NCBI RefSeq assembly: GCF_002798305.1
Contig: NZ_PCGR01000002.1
Span: 420,034 to 484,033 of the forward strand
Source of the DNA: Chryseomicrobium excrementi
Lineage (GTDB): Bacteria; Bacillota; Bacilli; Bacillales_A; Planococcaceae
Length of the DNA stretch: 64,000 nucleotides
Direction of reading: 5' to 3'
In this document: positions 40,551-50,925 of the stretch, piece by piece
Numbering within the stretch: the first letter of the stretch is position 1
How the letters are laid out: each line of letters begins with the position of its first letter
Position numbers and translations under genes: made by a program
The notes under the pieces: generated by a model
Told to the model about the DNA's origin: nothing
Databases searched by the model: none
The model's input: the letters and a program-made list of their open reading frames with translations, nothing else

Positions 40551-41951
40551 TTATTGCTTGTCGCGCCAGTTGTAGTAATCTACGATACCATCTGCAATGG
40601 CCTGAGCCGCTGCGTCTTGATACGTCGCGTTTCCTAGCTTGGCTGCATCCGACGTGTTCGTCAAGAAACCAAGTTCCACTAGTGCAGCTGGAAGTGGGTT
40701 CTTGTCGATGACACGGAAGTCCGCATCTTTAACGCCACGGTTGTTGTGATTCATCGCTTTATACAAGCGGTTTTGAATGAAAGTAGCTAATTGCTTGCTA
40801 TGCTCAGAACGCGTATCTAGAGCAGACGAATAGTACGTCTCAGAACCAGATACAGTTGTGTTCGCATTGGAATTCGCATGGATCGAGACAAATGCGTCTG
40901 CCCCATTTTGCGCCCCATATGCAGCACGATAATCTAAATCATAGAACACATCTGTGCGACGTGTCATCAACACAGTAATACCTCGAGCTTTCAACTTCGA
41001 TTCAACTCGAAGCCCAACAGACAAGTTGACGTTTTTCTCCTGAAGGCCGTTGTAGACAGCACCAGGATCTTTCCCGCCATGACCTGGGTCGATCACCATG
41101 ATCCGAGAGTCGCTCGCGGCAGGCACTTTAGATAGGTAAGAGGTGCTGACATAACCAGTCACTGAGCCAAATGCTCCGTGTGCCCAGCCGTTTGCGATCC
41201 CATAAACTTTGAACTGATCACCTTTGTTCATTCGACCGACGATGCTATAGCTTGTGCTCGGGCCTTTGCGAATGTTTAAGGCGTCGACAGTGGATTGGTA
41301 CGTATCAATCACAGGCATTTCAAAAGAGACTTTGAATTCTGGATTGATCGCACGAGCGATGAACATGGCGAATTGACGCCGGTTCAGCTCCGCTTTCGGG
41401 CTGAAGTAGCCATTGCCAGTTCCTGCGGCGACACCATTTGTAGCAATCTTGTTAACGGCTAGATACAGGCTGTTAGCATCTGCACTATAGGGAACATCTT
41501 TGAACGAAATGGCGGAAGTTGCCGAATATTTAAAGGCGCGGCTTAACATATGAGCCATCTCGCCACGTGTCATAATTTCTCTTGGTTTGAATGTGCCATC
41601 CGGATATCCGGAGATAAATCCAGCCTTGTAAGCACTATCGATATATCCTGATGCATAGCTGCTTTTTGAAACATCTGGGAACGACGTCGCGCGTAACGTG
41701 CCGTCAAGTTTCAAAGCACGACCGATCATGGTAGCAGCTTGCTCTCGCGTTACAGCCATTTCTGGACTGTAAGTCGTAGACGAAGTCCCCGCAATATAGC
41801 CATGTTCATATAAATAGATGATTTCGTGATCAGTTGATGTGATATCACGGAATGGAATAGATGCTGAGACTGGTGAAGTGGTAGATAAAAAGGCCGTGAA
41901 TGCAAGGAGCAGAGACATCATTAGTAGTACAAATTTCTTCATTGTAAGCAT
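40551..41951 (-). CDS. N-acetylmuramoyl-L-alanine amidase with SLH and SH3b domains
   Basis: About 466 residues. Signal peptide, three SLH repeats, a bacterial SH3 (VDALNIRKGPSTSYSIVGRM), then amidase_3: zinc ligands in VIDPGHGGKDPGA and the second Glu/His region (VSIHANSN), with the catalytic Glu in ALVELGFLTN. It separates stem peptides from glycan. Start: ATG 41951 (MLTMKKF) is the best fit to AAAGGAG, though the spacing is 14 bases over a TTCTTTTAAAAGAA palindrome. ATG 41942 is the alternative. Confidence 0.87.
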   Translation of the reverse strand: MLTMKKFVLLMMSLLLAFTAFLSTTSPVSASIPFRDITSTDHEIIYLYEHGYIAGTSSTTYSPEMAVTREQAATMIGRALKLDGTLRATSFPDVSKSSYASGYIDSAYKAGFISGYPDGTFKPREIMTRGEMAHMLSRAFKYSATSAISFKDVPYSADANSLYLAVNKIATNGVAAGTGNGYFSPKAELNRRQFAMFIARAINPEFKVSFEMPVIDTYQSTVDALNIRKGPSTSYSIVGRMNKGDQFKVYGIANGWAHGAFGSVTGYVSTSYLSKVPAASDSRIMVIDPGHGGKDPGAVYNGLQEKNVNLSVGLRVESKLKARGITVLMTRRTDVFYDLDYRAAYGAQNGADAFVSIHANSNANTTVSGSETYYSSALDTRSEHSKQLATFIQNRLYKAMNHNNRGVKDADFRVIDKNPLPAALVELGFLTNTSDAAKLGNATYQDAAAQAIADGIVDYYNWRDKQ

Positions 41952-42249
41952 TCTTTTAAAAGAAGCTCCTTTCATATGGTATAAACGCTACAATGATAGT
42001 ACCATGAATTTCAGATAATTGAGCATATTACTTGCAAAATAAGACAATGGTAGTTGTTTATTCTAAAACTATTTCAAATTTGTAAGAATCGTCAGTGTAC
42101 TTTGACCCATCGATGGAACTATATTCATTTGAGGAGAAGAAGTTTGTTAATTTGATACCATCGTATGATAGAAGCAAGTAGCTAAATAGGATAAAGTAAT
42201 AAGTAGAAATTTTATACATATATCAAATGGAAGAGAGGATGGCTTTAAA
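41952..42249. other. Divergent intergenic region without clear elements
   Basis: AT-rich spacer between the divergent amidase and glucosaminidase genes. I see no repeat element and no promoter I would defend. Confidence 0.5.
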
Positions 42250-44214
42250 ATGTGGAGAAAGAGTGCAATGTTCCTAATTCTTTCAGTGCTCACGCTACTT
42301 GTCGGAACTTTCAGTGTTTCAGCTGCGGATGATCTGACTGGATATAAATACGAGCATCAGATGAGGGAATTGATTGATTTAGGTATAATGGCGGGGTATC
42401 CGGACGGCACTTACAAGCCGGAACGGACGGTAACTCGCGCTGAATTTGCGAAATTTGTCGTTGCTTCTTTCGAGCTGCAAAGCGAACAAGAAGTGCCTAC
42501 TATGCAAACAGCTGCAGCTCAGGAGTTGACGTTTAAAGACGTGCCACAGGATAAATGGTACGCTGCGTGGATCGCAGATGCGGTCAACGCTGGAGTGGTT
42601 GCCGGCTACACAGACGGAACGTTCAAACCGGACGCTTTAATCACACGCGAGCAGATGGCAGCTATGGTCGCACGTGCCTTACATGCAAAAGGAGTTTTAT
42701 CTGAAGGCTTTGATATCCCTGAACTAGAATTTAAAGATGCAGACAAAATCCATCCTTCTTATATTGAAGACGTTAAATTTGTAACATTCCACGGAGTTAT
42801 CAATGGAGACGGACTTGGCTACTTTAACCCAAAAGATTCTTCAACTCGTTGGATGGTGGCTCTTGTTATGTTGAATGGACGTGAAATTGTGTTCCCTACA
42901 GAACCAAAAGCTTACCAAGTAGCAGCGATTCGTGATGGAGTGCCTGAAGTCGTGCGTCAATTTGATACGTTCACACAAGCAAAAGACTACGCAAAAGCAG
43001 GAACAGCGCTTGTAGTTCAGCGAGAAGGCATCATTGTCTGGATCAAGAACGGAATTGCAGTTTCCAACAAATTCGTCAACTTGTTCCCAGGAACAAACTT
43101 GGCATGGAAATCAGGTACGCAACGCGAGCGCCAATTCCGTCCTTATGTGACGCAACATACGGAACTACAGTACCGGGATGCAACAGAAGACTATGTAAAA
43201 GTGGAACTTGCAGACCGAGTTGGTTATGCGGATCCAGGAAGCATCAACTTGATCCCTACAGAAATGATGACGGTACAGTCGTACTTCACTCGTTCAGGAA
43301 CGAACATGCTTCATTACATTTATAACTACGGTCTCGGCCGTTATGAAATTGCTGGTATTATCGGAGTCGCTCCGGCAGCCTTCATCGAAGGTCAGAAGTA
43401 CTATAGCTGGGATGGTTTCACATTTACAGACGCTAACGGAAAGTTTGTAACGGAAGCGCACCAGTACTTCAATAAACTCAACCTTCGTTCGAAGTCGAAC
43501 TATACAGCAGAGGAACTCGATTTGTACTTGAAAGAGAAATTTCCTCATTATAATAAGACAGTCGCAGGAAAGCTTTGGACAACAAGTCCTCTTGTTGGTA
43601 TCGGCCAAGCTCTAAAAGAATTAGAAGCTCAGTATGATCTCAATGCTCTTTACTTGATGGCACATGCGATCCACGAGAGCGGCTGGGGAACTAGTAAAAT
43701 CGCACAAGATAAAAAGAATCTCTTCGGTTACGGCGCTGTAGACTCGGATCCTTATAAAGGTGCTTACACATACGACACCTTTAAAGATTCGATTGAAGAC
43801 GCAGCAAAACGCGTCACTGCGAACTACCAAACAGTGAACGGAAGTTTCTATAACGGTTCCTTCCTTGGAAACAAAGGACAAGGAATGAACGTCCGTTACG
43901 CATCGGATCCTTACTGGGGCGAGAAGATCGCCGGTCACATGTACCGTGCAGATATTCACCTGGGTAAAAAAGACATCTTTAAAGAAACACTCTACATGAC
44001 GAATGCCGGCAGCCCGGTGAACTTCCGCCGTGATGCATCAACGAATTACGCAGCACTTTATGCACTTCCTGAGAACGGGTTGACGGTCAGCGTCAAAGAA
44101 ACCATCGACATTCCGAACGCTATCGACTGGTTCCGTGTGGTTCCAGAAGAACGTGCTTACACAAATGCCTACGTGCGCTCAGACTTACTCAAGCTGATCC
44201 CGTTAGCTAAATAA
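42250..44214 (+). CDS. SLH-anchored N-acetylglucosaminidase (GH73-type), copy 1
   Basis: 654 residues. Signal peptide to about 25, three SLH repeats (about 30-215), a middle region of unknown fold with a repeated Y-N-Y-pattern, the glucosaminidase domain (about 440-580, catalytic Glu in MAHAIHESGWGTSKIAQ) and a C-terminal SH3-like wall-binding module (FRRDASTNYAALYALPENG). It is about two-thirds identical by eye to the next gene. GAGAGGATG upstream. Confidence 0.88.
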   Translation: MWRKSAMFLILSVLTLLVGTFSVSAADDLTGYKYEHQMRELIDLGIMAGYPDGTYKPERTVTRAEFAKFVVASFELQSEQEVPTMQTAAAQELTFKDVPQDKWYAAWIADAVNAGVVAGYTDGTFKPDALITREQMAAMVARALHAKGVLSEGFDIPELEFKDADKIHPSYIEDVKFVTFHGVINGDGLGYFNPKDSSTRWMVALVMLNGREIVFPTEPKAYQVAAIRDGVPEVVRQFDTFTQAKDYAKAGTALVVQREGIIVWIKNGIAVSNKFVNLFPGTNLAWKSGTQRERQFRPYVTQHTELQYRDATEDYVKVELADRVGYADPGSINLIPTEMMTVQSYFTRSGTNMLHYIYNYGLGRYEIAGIIGVAPAAFIEGQKYYSWDGFTFTDANGKFVTEAHQYFNKLNLRSKSNYTAEELDLYLKEKFPHYNKTVAGKLWTTSPLVGIGQALKELEAQYDLNALYLMAHAIHESGWGTSKIAQDKKNLFGYGAVDSDPYKGAYTYDTFKDSIEDAAKRVTANYQTVNGSFYNGSFLGNKGQGMNVRYASDPYWGEKIAGHMYRADIHLGKKDIFKETLYMTNAGSPVNFRRDASTNYAALYALPENGLTVSVKETIDIPNAIDWFRVVPEERAYTNAYVRSDLLKLIPLAK

Positions 44215-44231
44215 CAATTTTTCCCTTTAGT

Positions 44232-44356
44232 GTACTTGTGCGCCGCACAATTCACTACAATTCCATAATTATACAACCGACCTTGATATATCAAGGTCGG
44301 TTTGTTGTTTTTATACAATTGTCGTTTATATTTGGAATCGTGTAGCGCACAGGTAC
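44232..44356. mobile_element. Element B copy 2, 125-bp MITE-like repeat
   Basis: Ends GTACTTGTGC and GCACAGGTAC. The centre ACCGACCTTGAT-AT-ATCAAGGTCGGT is followed by TTGTTGTTTTT and can act as the terminator of the gene 17 bp upstream, which has no other. Confidence 0.75.
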
Positions 44357-44512
44357 ACCCAAACAACTCAACAACTAGCCTGTCTTCGGACGGGCTTTTA
44401 TTTATGGGGGAAATTCTCGTTGTAAAAGACAGGTCGGTTTGTTATATTTAGACAATCGTGTACTATCTATTAATTGGTCACTTTGACCAGAGGGAAGAGA
44501 GTTGTTTCCAAC

Positions 44513-46483
44513 ATGTTTCGAAAGACCCTATTCATCCCGCTGCTCATTCTACTCACTTTGCTCATGAGTACTTTCAGTGTTTTAGCGGAAGACGACCTGA
44601 CAGGCTACAAATACGAGAGCCAAATGAGAGAATTGATTGATCTAGGAATTATCGCTGGCTATCCAGACGGTACATACAAACCCGAACGCACGGTGACGCG
44701 AGCTGAGTTTGCCAAATTTGTTGTCGCTTCCTTCGAACTTCAAAGCGAAGAACAAGTTCCGAACAGTGAAACCGCAGCGACAGAAGATCTGAAATTTACA
44801 GATGTAGACTCTAAGAAATGGTTTGCCCCTTGGATCGCAGATGCTGTCCATGCAGGTGTGGTCTCTGGCTACCCAGACGGCTCTTTTAAACCGAATGCCT
44901 TGATCACTCGCGAGCAGATGGCCGCAATGGTAGCAAGAGCTTTAAAGGCGAAAGGGATCGTAGCAGAAGGAGAGCAAGTCTCGGACCTTACTTTTAAAGA
45001 CGCAACTAAAATTCATCCGGCTTATCTAGATGACGTTAAACTTGTCGCACATTACAAAGTGATTAACGGAGATGGTCGTGGTTACTTTGATCCGCAAGGC
45101 TCTTCAGAGCGCTGGATGGTAGCTCTGGTCATGTTGAACGGAAGAGATATCGTATTTACTGAAGAACCAAAAGCGTATCAAGTAGCTTCGGTTAAAACGG
45201 GTACACCTGAAATCGTGAAACAATTCGATACATTTGAAGAAGCTAAAAACGTGGCAGCTGCGGGTACATCTTTAGTCGTCCAACGCGACGGCATCATTGT
45301 TTGGATCAAAGAAGGGATGGCTGTATCTAATAAATACACTTTCGTATTTCCTGATACAACCCTTGCTTGGAAAGGGGGAAGTCTACGCCTTCGTCAATTC
45401 CGACCTTTCATTGATGCTCATACGCAGATGAAGTTTGTAGATGCTACTGAAGAACATGTAATAGTCGAATTGGCTGGAAAAATGGGTTATGTAGATCCGA
45501 CTACCCTGAATCTGATACCAAACGAAATGAACAACACGAGGTCTTACTATATTCGATCGGGAGATCATCTGGTTCACTACATATATAATTATGAGGAGAA
45601 TAGATTTGAAACCCCAGGTAGAGTGGGAATCGCACCAAAAGAATTTGTAACAGGTCAAAACTATTACAGTTGGGACGGACTCACGTTTACTGATATGAGT
45701 GGAAAGTTCGTTACAGAAGCCCACCAGTATTTCAACAAACTCACACTGCGAACTAAGACTTCCTACACAGCAGAAGAGTTGGACAGATATTTGCAAGAAG
45801 CGTTTCCTTATTATAATGAAGAGAAGCATGAGAAAGTTTGGACGGATAGTCCTCTAGTGGGTATTGGTAAAGATTTAAAAGCGATTGAAGCAGAACGAGA
45901 TATTAATGCTCTTTACCTGATGGCACATGCCATTCATGAAAGTCAGTGGGGAACGAGCCCGATCGCTCAAGATAAAAATAATTTATTTGGTTCTGGAGCC
46001 TTTGATTCAGATGCCTATAAGAATGCGTTGACATACGATTCTTACAAAGAGTCAATCGAGGATACTGTTAATAAAGTAGTCACCAACTATCAGCTAGTCC
46101 AAGGCGATTATTACAATGGGTCATTCCTTGGTAACAAAGCGCAAGGGATGAACGTGAGATATGCTTCAGATCCTTTCTGGGGCGAAAAGATTGCGGGTCA
46201 CATGTACCGTGCAGATGTGTTCCTTGGTAAGAAAGATATCTTTAAGGAAGCGTTGTATATGACAGCAGCTGAGACGGGACCTCCTGTTTACTTCCGTCGA
46301 GATGCTTCTACGAATTATGCGTCCCTATATGCTCTTCCGGAGAACGGTTTGACAGTCAGCGTGAAAGAGACTATCGACATCCCGAACGCCATCGACTGGT
46401 TCCGTGTGGTTCCAGAAGAACGTACTTATACAAATGCTTATGTGCGTTCTGATTTACTTAAATTGATTCCGTTAGCGAAATAA
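44513..46483 (+). CDS. SLH-anchored N-acetylglucosaminidase (GH73-type), copy 2
   Basis: 656 residues, same order as copy 1: signal peptide, three SLH, middle region, glucosaminidase (catalytic Glu in MAHAIHESQWGTSPIAQ) and C-terminal SH3-like module. The last ~45 residues are almost identical to copy 1, while the middle region has diverged. Start ATG 44513 aligns with the copy 1 start; an upstream in-frame start at 44474 does not. Confidence 0.88.
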   Translation: MFRKTLFIPLLILLTLLMSTFSVLAEDDLTGYKYESQMRELIDLGIIAGYPDGTYKPERTVTRAEFAKFVVASFELQSEEQVPNSETAATEDLKFTDVDSKKWFAPWIADAVHAGVVSGYPDGSFKPNALITREQMAAMVARALKAKGIVAEGEQVSDLTFKDATKIHPAYLDDVKLVAHYKVINGDGRGYFDPQGSSERWMVALVMLNGRDIVFTEEPKAYQVASVKTGTPEIVKQFDTFEEAKNVAAAGTSLVVQRDGIIVWIKEGMAVSNKYTFVFPDTTLAWKGGSLRLRQFRPFIDAHTQMKFVDATEEHVIVELAGKMGYVDPTTLNLIPNEMNNTRSYYIRSGDHLVHYIYNYEENRFETPGRVGIAPKEFVTGQNYYSWDGLTFTDMSGKFVTEAHQYFNKLTLRTKTSYTAEELDRYLQEAFPYYNEEKHEKVWTDSPLVGIGKDLKAIEAERDINALYLMAHAIHESQWGTSPIAQDKNNLFGSGAFDSDAYKNALTYDSYKESIEDTVNKVVTNYQLVQGDYYNGSFLGNKAQGMNVRYASDPFWGEKIAGHMYRADVFLGKKDIFKEALYMTAAETGPPVYFRRDASTNYASLYALPENGLTVSVKETIDIPNAIDWFRVVPEERTYTNAYVRSDLLKLIPLAK

Positions 46484-46503
46484 TTACAGGAATCCCCTTT
46501 TGT

Positions 46504-46628
46504 GTACCTGTGCACTACACAATTCACTACAATTCCATAATTATACAACCGACCTTGATGTATCAAGGTCGGTTTGTTGTTTTTATGCAATTGTCGTTAA
46601 TAATTGGAATAGTTTGACGCACAGGTAC
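46504..46628. mobile_element. Element B copy 3, 125-bp MITE-like repeat
   Basis: Ends GTACCTGTGC and GCACAGGTAC; centre ACCGACCTTGAT-GT-ATCAAGGTCGGT with T-rich tail, again 20 bp after a stop codon. It is more like copy 2 than copy 1. Confidence 0.75.
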
Positions 46629-46709
46629 GCCAAAAGAATCCGGATTTTCTTCTAATTTTATGGTATAGTAGATTAGAATTTTTCAGCCCCAAAAAGGAGA
46701 AAACCCCAT

Positions 46710-47447
46710 ATGAATCACAATGTCGTGCGCATCCTCGATGTGCCTTTTATAAATACAACGCACCGCGCTTTCATCGACACACTCGTTGATCGAGCGCTTA
46801 CCAATCAAAAGACATTCGTCGTCACAGCGAATCCAGAAATCGTCATGCACGCTCAGGAAGATAAGAGCTACAAAGACTTGCTGGAGCGCGTCGATTACAT
46901 CACAGCGGACGGCATCGGGATCGTCAAAGCAGCGCAACTGATCGGTCAACCGCTTCCGGAACGCGTGAGTGGGTACGATATCATGATGGATCTACTTAAA
47001 GAAGCAGATGCTCGCAACCTCAAAGTATTCTTGCTTGGAGCTTCTGAAACAACGAACGAACAAGCAGCAGACCGCGTCCGCAAAGACTTCCCAGGTATCG
47101 ACTTGGTTGGCAACCAACACGGGTTCTTCGACTGGAGTGATCCATCACTAGCAGAGCGCATCAAAGAAGCGCAACCGGATTTCGTCTTTGTTGCATTAGG
47201 ATTCCCGCGACAAGAACTTTGGATTGACCAGCATTTCAACCAGTTTGACAAAGGTATCTTTATTGGAGTCGGAGGCAGCTTAGATGTGCTATCTGGTAAC
47301 GTCCAGCGAGCGCCTGAAATCTGGCAGAAGATAAACCTCGAGTGGTTCTACCGTCTCGTAAAGCAACCGTCTCGCTGGAAGCGCATGCTCGTTTTGCCAC
47401 AATTTGCGCTTGTTATGCTCCGGAAACGGGGCCAGCATAAAAAATGA
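46710..47447 (+). CDS. tagA: WecG/TagA/CpsF-family glycosyltransferase
   Basis: 245 residues. TANPEIVMHAQEDKSYKDLL, ITADGIGIVKAAQLIG and FVALGFPRQELWI are family signatures. It adds ManNAc (or a similar sugar) to undecaprenyl-PP-GlcNAc, starting the linkage unit of wall polysaccharides. First gene of a tight four-gene run. AAAAAGGAG ribosome site. Confidence 0.87.
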   Translation: MNHNVVRILDVPFINTTHRAFIDTLVDRALTNQKTFVVTANPEIVMHAQEDKSYKDLLERVDYITADGIGIVKAAQLIGQPLPERVSGYDIMMDLLKEADARNLKVFLLGASETTNEQAADRVRKDFPGIDLVGNQHGFFDWSDPSLAERIKEAQPDFVFVALGFPRQELWIDQHFNQFDKGIFIGVGGSLDVLSGNVQRAPEIWQKINLEWFYRLVKQPSRWKRMLVLPQFALVMLRKRGQHKK

Positions 47448-49006
47448 AAAGTACCTTATTCAAGAGTGCCGTCATTCTTTCGGTGGCCGCACTCGTCTCG
47501 AAAATACTCGGCAGTCTGTTCCGTGTTCCGCTTCAAAACATAGCGGGCGATGAAGTACTCGGGATTTTCACGCTTGTCTATCCGGTCTACATGGTGGCCC
47601 TGATTTTATCAGTCGCGGGGATTCCAATCGCTATTTCGAAACTGATTGCAGAAGCAAGAGCGCAACAAGATACAACTGCTGTGCGTCACATTTACAGCAC
47701 CGCACGAATCTTAGGAATCGTCTTCGGAATCATCAGTTTCAGCCTAATCTGGTTTTTCTCGGCACCACTTGCTGAACAGCTGGGTGGACAGGAAACACGT
47801 CTGGCACTTGTCACGGTCGCTACAACTCTATTAGTAGCTCCGTATATGGCGGTTTACCGTGGTTATTTCCAAGGACACCAATCGATGAACCCAACAGCCA
47901 TTTCACAAGTCATCGAGCAGTTCGTTCGAGTCGGCTTAATCCTAGCCATCGCCGTGTACCTCGTGAATGCCAACTACTCCGCAGAAAACATTGCAGGAGG
48001 CATCATGATCGGTTCGGTGTTCGGAGCCATCGCATCGCTCATCTATTTACTGAGCCTGTATGCGAAATCCGATGCTCGAGTCAAAACTGAAACGCGCCTA
48101 ACATCGAAAGAGTTCAAAACTCGTGCGAAGCAGATCTTAACATTGTCACTACCCATCGCGTTTGGAGCCATCACTATGGCGCTTCTGAACATGGTGGATT
48201 CATTCACGATACCGAATGCACTCGGAAACTATCTCGGTTCGACTGAAGATATCACGTATCAATACGGAATTTACGGTCGAGGCCTGACTATCGTGCAAAT
48301 CGTGACGGTTTTTGCGAGCTCGGTCATCTTGCCTCTCATCCCGACGATCTCCGCTAAACTCGTCAAAGGCGAGAAGGCAGAAGCGACAAAACTCGTGAAC
48401 CAAACATTTTTCTTAACCTTATTACTTTCAGTACCAGCAGCAGTGGGGTTAGTCGTCCTCACGACACCGATCAACCTCGGCTTGTTCACGGACACAGCAG
48501 GCAACTCGGTCCTAACCATTATTTCGTTCAGCTCGTTGTTCACGTCACTAACGATACTAGGAACGGGCGTCTTGCAGGGGATGGATAAAGCTAAGCTTGC
48601 TGCGTGGATCATCGTCGCAGGTGTCGTCATCAAAGTCATCTTGAACATCGTGCTCGTCAACGCATACGGTCTTGAAGGGGCCGCGTATTCGACACTCGCA
48701 ATCTATGTCTTATTATTCATTGCGAACGGAATCGCTATTCGCAAAGTCGTTGCCATTCCGTGGTTCACACGACCAGATGTGATGGTCCTTATCGCATCGC
48801 TCGTCATGGGGGCCATCATTTACGCACCGATGCTTGCTATAGACATCGAAGGAGCAGGCCGGCTGGCAGCACTAGGCTACGTCGCACTGGCAGCAGCCAT
48901 TGGAGGCGCCATCTACTTCGCCTTGTTACTCGTCACCAAAGCCTTGAGTCCCGAACTATTACAGTCCTTGCCAGTCATCGGCAAACGATTTACAAAAACG
49001 AAATAG
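47444..49006 (+). CDS. MurJ/SpoVB/Wzx-type polysaccharide flippase
   Basis: 520 residues, 14 predicted membrane segments of the MOP superfamily (KSAVILSVAALVSKILGSLF RVP start is typical of the YtgP/SpoVB group). It overlaps tagA by 4 bases, so it probably flips the lipid-linked wall polysaccharide, though lipid II is possible for this family. Confidence 0.83.
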   Translation: MKSTLFKSAVILSVAALVSKILGSLFRVPLQNIAGDEVLGIFTLVYPVYMVALILSVAGIPIAISKLIAEARAQQDTTAVRHIYSTARILGIVFGIISFSLIWFFSAPLAEQLGGQETRLALVTVATTLLVAPYMAVYRGYFQGHQSMNPTAISQVIEQFVRVGLILAIAVYLVNANYSAENIAGGIMIGSVFGAIASLIYLLSLYAKSDARVKTETRLTSKEFKTRAKQILTLSLPIAFGAITMALLNMVDSFTIPNALGNYLGSTEDITYQYGIYGRGLTIVQIVTVFASSVILPLIPTISAKLVKGEKAEATKLVNQTFFLTLLLSVPAAVGLVVLTTPINLGLFTDTAGNSVLTIISFSSLFTSLTILGTGVLQGMDKAKLAAWIIVAGVVIKVILNIVLVNAYGLEGAAYSTLAIYVLLFIANGIAIRKVVAIPWFTRPDVMVLIASLVMGAIIYAPMLAIDIEGAGRLAALGYVALAAAIGGAIYFALLLVTKALSPELLQSLPVIGKRFTKTK

Positions 49007-49020
49007 GGGTGTTTTCCCAC

Positions 49021-50925
49021 GTGAAGAAGATATTACTCGGAATCTGTATCGCGGCCATGTTGCTCACGATTCCTTCTATTTATAGCCGTGTCATGACGGA
49101 AGAACCGAATAAGACGGTAGAGACGGCGATGCCTTACTTGAAAATTCAAGAATGGCTTATTGAAAATCCAGAGCTCACTGCGGACGACGTTCATGAACGC
49201 CTAAAAGCGAATGGCGTGGACTCGCTTGCGGTGGAACCCGATTCTCTAGAATCCTTAGAAAAGCGTGGGCTAATAACGGTTGTTACAGTTAAAAACATGA
49301 AAGAATTTTTGGTATTAAATCAAAAACCTTCTCTTGAACCTCCATTCAATAAAGACGGTGTGTTTGTTTATCTGCAACCTAATGCTCCGATGGATTTAAA
49401 GCTTTCAGAAGCGTTCTTAGAATCGCAATCGATTAATGTGGAAGGAACTCCATACACATTCATTCCTGGAAGCTCAAAAGACATTATGAAGCAACCAGTT
49501 GGTTACGATCATGAAATGATTGGTCAAATCCTAGAAGATGGGTTTAACGTGATTCCTCGAATTGGGGATTACGCCGATCCAGAAGTCATGGAGTACATGA
49601 CACAACAACTAGTTGAATTAAAGCAAGATGGAATCCAGACAGTTATCTTTAATGGATCAACAGTTCCGTATGGTACGATGCCAGGAAAACAAAGTAAGTT
49701 TGCAAATGAGTTGAAAGAATCAGGATATGCTATAGGCTTAATTGAGTTCAATGAAATGATTGGCTTTAATCGACTGGCTTACTTAAATGATTTGAATGTT
49801 GTGAGATTGCTAAGTCGTAAAGTAACCGAGTCTGCAATTCAAGATGAAGTAAACGTCTATGTTCGAGCATTCAAAGAACGCAACATCCGAATGGCTTTTG
49901 TCAATCTAGAGATTAAAGATTATGAAGAAGCCATGACAGCGTTAGAGAAGTTTAATAATGAACTCGAAGCGACATTGCCAGGAGCGTTCACACGTGGTCA
50001 AGCTATTACGTTAGACAAAGTGGAACAGCCATTTTGGCAGAAAATCGTGGGACTGATTGGTCTAGTTGCGTTCTTAGGATTCGCAGCGGAGGTCGTGTTC
50101 AAACGTCGTAAGTTGACTTATATCGGATTGGCTGGACTCTCATTGATTGCTTTAGTTTATTTAATAACTGGAGTAGGTATTTTACTCAAAGCATTAGTCT
50201 TGGGTCTAGCCATCGCAGCTCCAATCGCCGCTGTGTTATTGCCTAGAGATCCATCTAAAAAAGGCTATCTAATAAAATCCTATGCAGCGACAATTGCAAC
50301 CGTTATGCTAGGTGTATGGTTTGTTGTCGTGTTGATGCACGGAAATGATTACTTCTTAGGGATCAACCACTTTAAAGGAGTAAATCTTGTGTATTCAGTG
50401 CCAATCGCGTTCCTAGCTATTTATACACTTTGGGAGAGCATCTCCAAACTATTGGTATTGTCGTGGAAGAACATCGGTAAGATTTTGAAGTCATCCATCG
50501 CTTACTGGCATGTGATTGCTTTAGGCGCTATTGGGCTTTTCGCAATCTTCTATTTGGGTCGTGGAGGGAACCAAGGTGTAGTCATCCCTTATGAACTCGA
50601 ATTCCGTTTGTGGCTAGAACAAGTCCTATACATCCGTCCACGAACAAAAGAATTCTTAATCGGCTTGCCGCTTCTAGTGCTCGCTCTGCATGTTGCGAAG
50701 ACACATGTGAAGACAAGCTACTATCTATTAATACCAGCCGTCATTGGCGTGTTATCTATCATGAACACATTCACACATTTCCATATTCCGTTGTCGGTGT
50801 CGTTACTGCGCACAAGCTACAGTGTCGTCCTCGGCTTCTTGATTGGTCTTGTGTTCATCGTAATTTATGAGTATTTGAAAAAGGTCATTCTTCGCGAATG
50901 GGATCGAAAGAGGTGGGTATGTTGA
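49021..50925 (+). CDS. DUF5693 membrane protein
   Basis: 634 residues. N-terminal membrane anchor (LLGICIAAMLLTIPSIYS), an outer domain of about 330 residues that looks like a TIM-barrel-type fold (SLAVEPDSLESLEKRGLITV, VIPRIGDY), then about eight membrane segments. DUF5693 genes lie beside csaB in other SLH-bearing Firmicutes; function unknown, perhaps assembly or export of the wall polymer. GTG 49021 after AGGGGTG. The longer reading from 48760 overlaps the flippase. It is AT-richer than its neighbours. Confidence 0.75.
   Translation: MKKILLGICIAAMLLTIPSIYSRVMTEEPNKTVETAMPYLKIQEWLIENPELTADDVHERLKANGVDSLAVEPDSLESLEKRGLITVVTVKNMKEFLVLNQKPSLEPPFNKDGVFVYLQPNAPMDLKLSEAFLESQSINVEGTPYTFIPGSSKDIMKQPVGYDHEMIGQILEDGFNVIPRIGDYADPEVMEYMTQQLVELKQDGIQTVIFNGSTVPYGTMPGKQSKFANELKESGYAIGLIEFNEMIGFNRLAYLNDLNVVRLLSRKVTESAIQDEVNVYVRAFKERNIRMAFVNLEIKDYEEAMTALEKFNNELEATLPGAFTRGQAITLDKVEQPFWQKIVGLIGLVAFLGFAAEVVFKRRKLTYIGLAGLSLIALVYLITGVGILLKALVLGLAIAAPIAAVLLPRDPSKKGYLIKSYAATIATVMLGVWFVVVLMHGNDYFLGINHFKGVNLVYSVPIAFLAIYTLWESISKLLVLSWKNIGKILKSSIAYWHVIALGAIGLFAIFYLGRGGNQGVVIPYELEFRLWLEQVLYIRPRTKEFLIGLPLLVLALHVAKTHVKTSYYLLIPAVIGVLSIMNTFTHFHIPLSVSLLRTSYSVVLGFLIGLVFIVIYEYLKKVILREWDRKRWVC

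Noticed and set aside
48760-49020. Upstream extension of the DUF5693 gene
   Set aside because: It overlaps the flippase gene by about 250 bases in another frame; GTG 49021 has a ribosome site.
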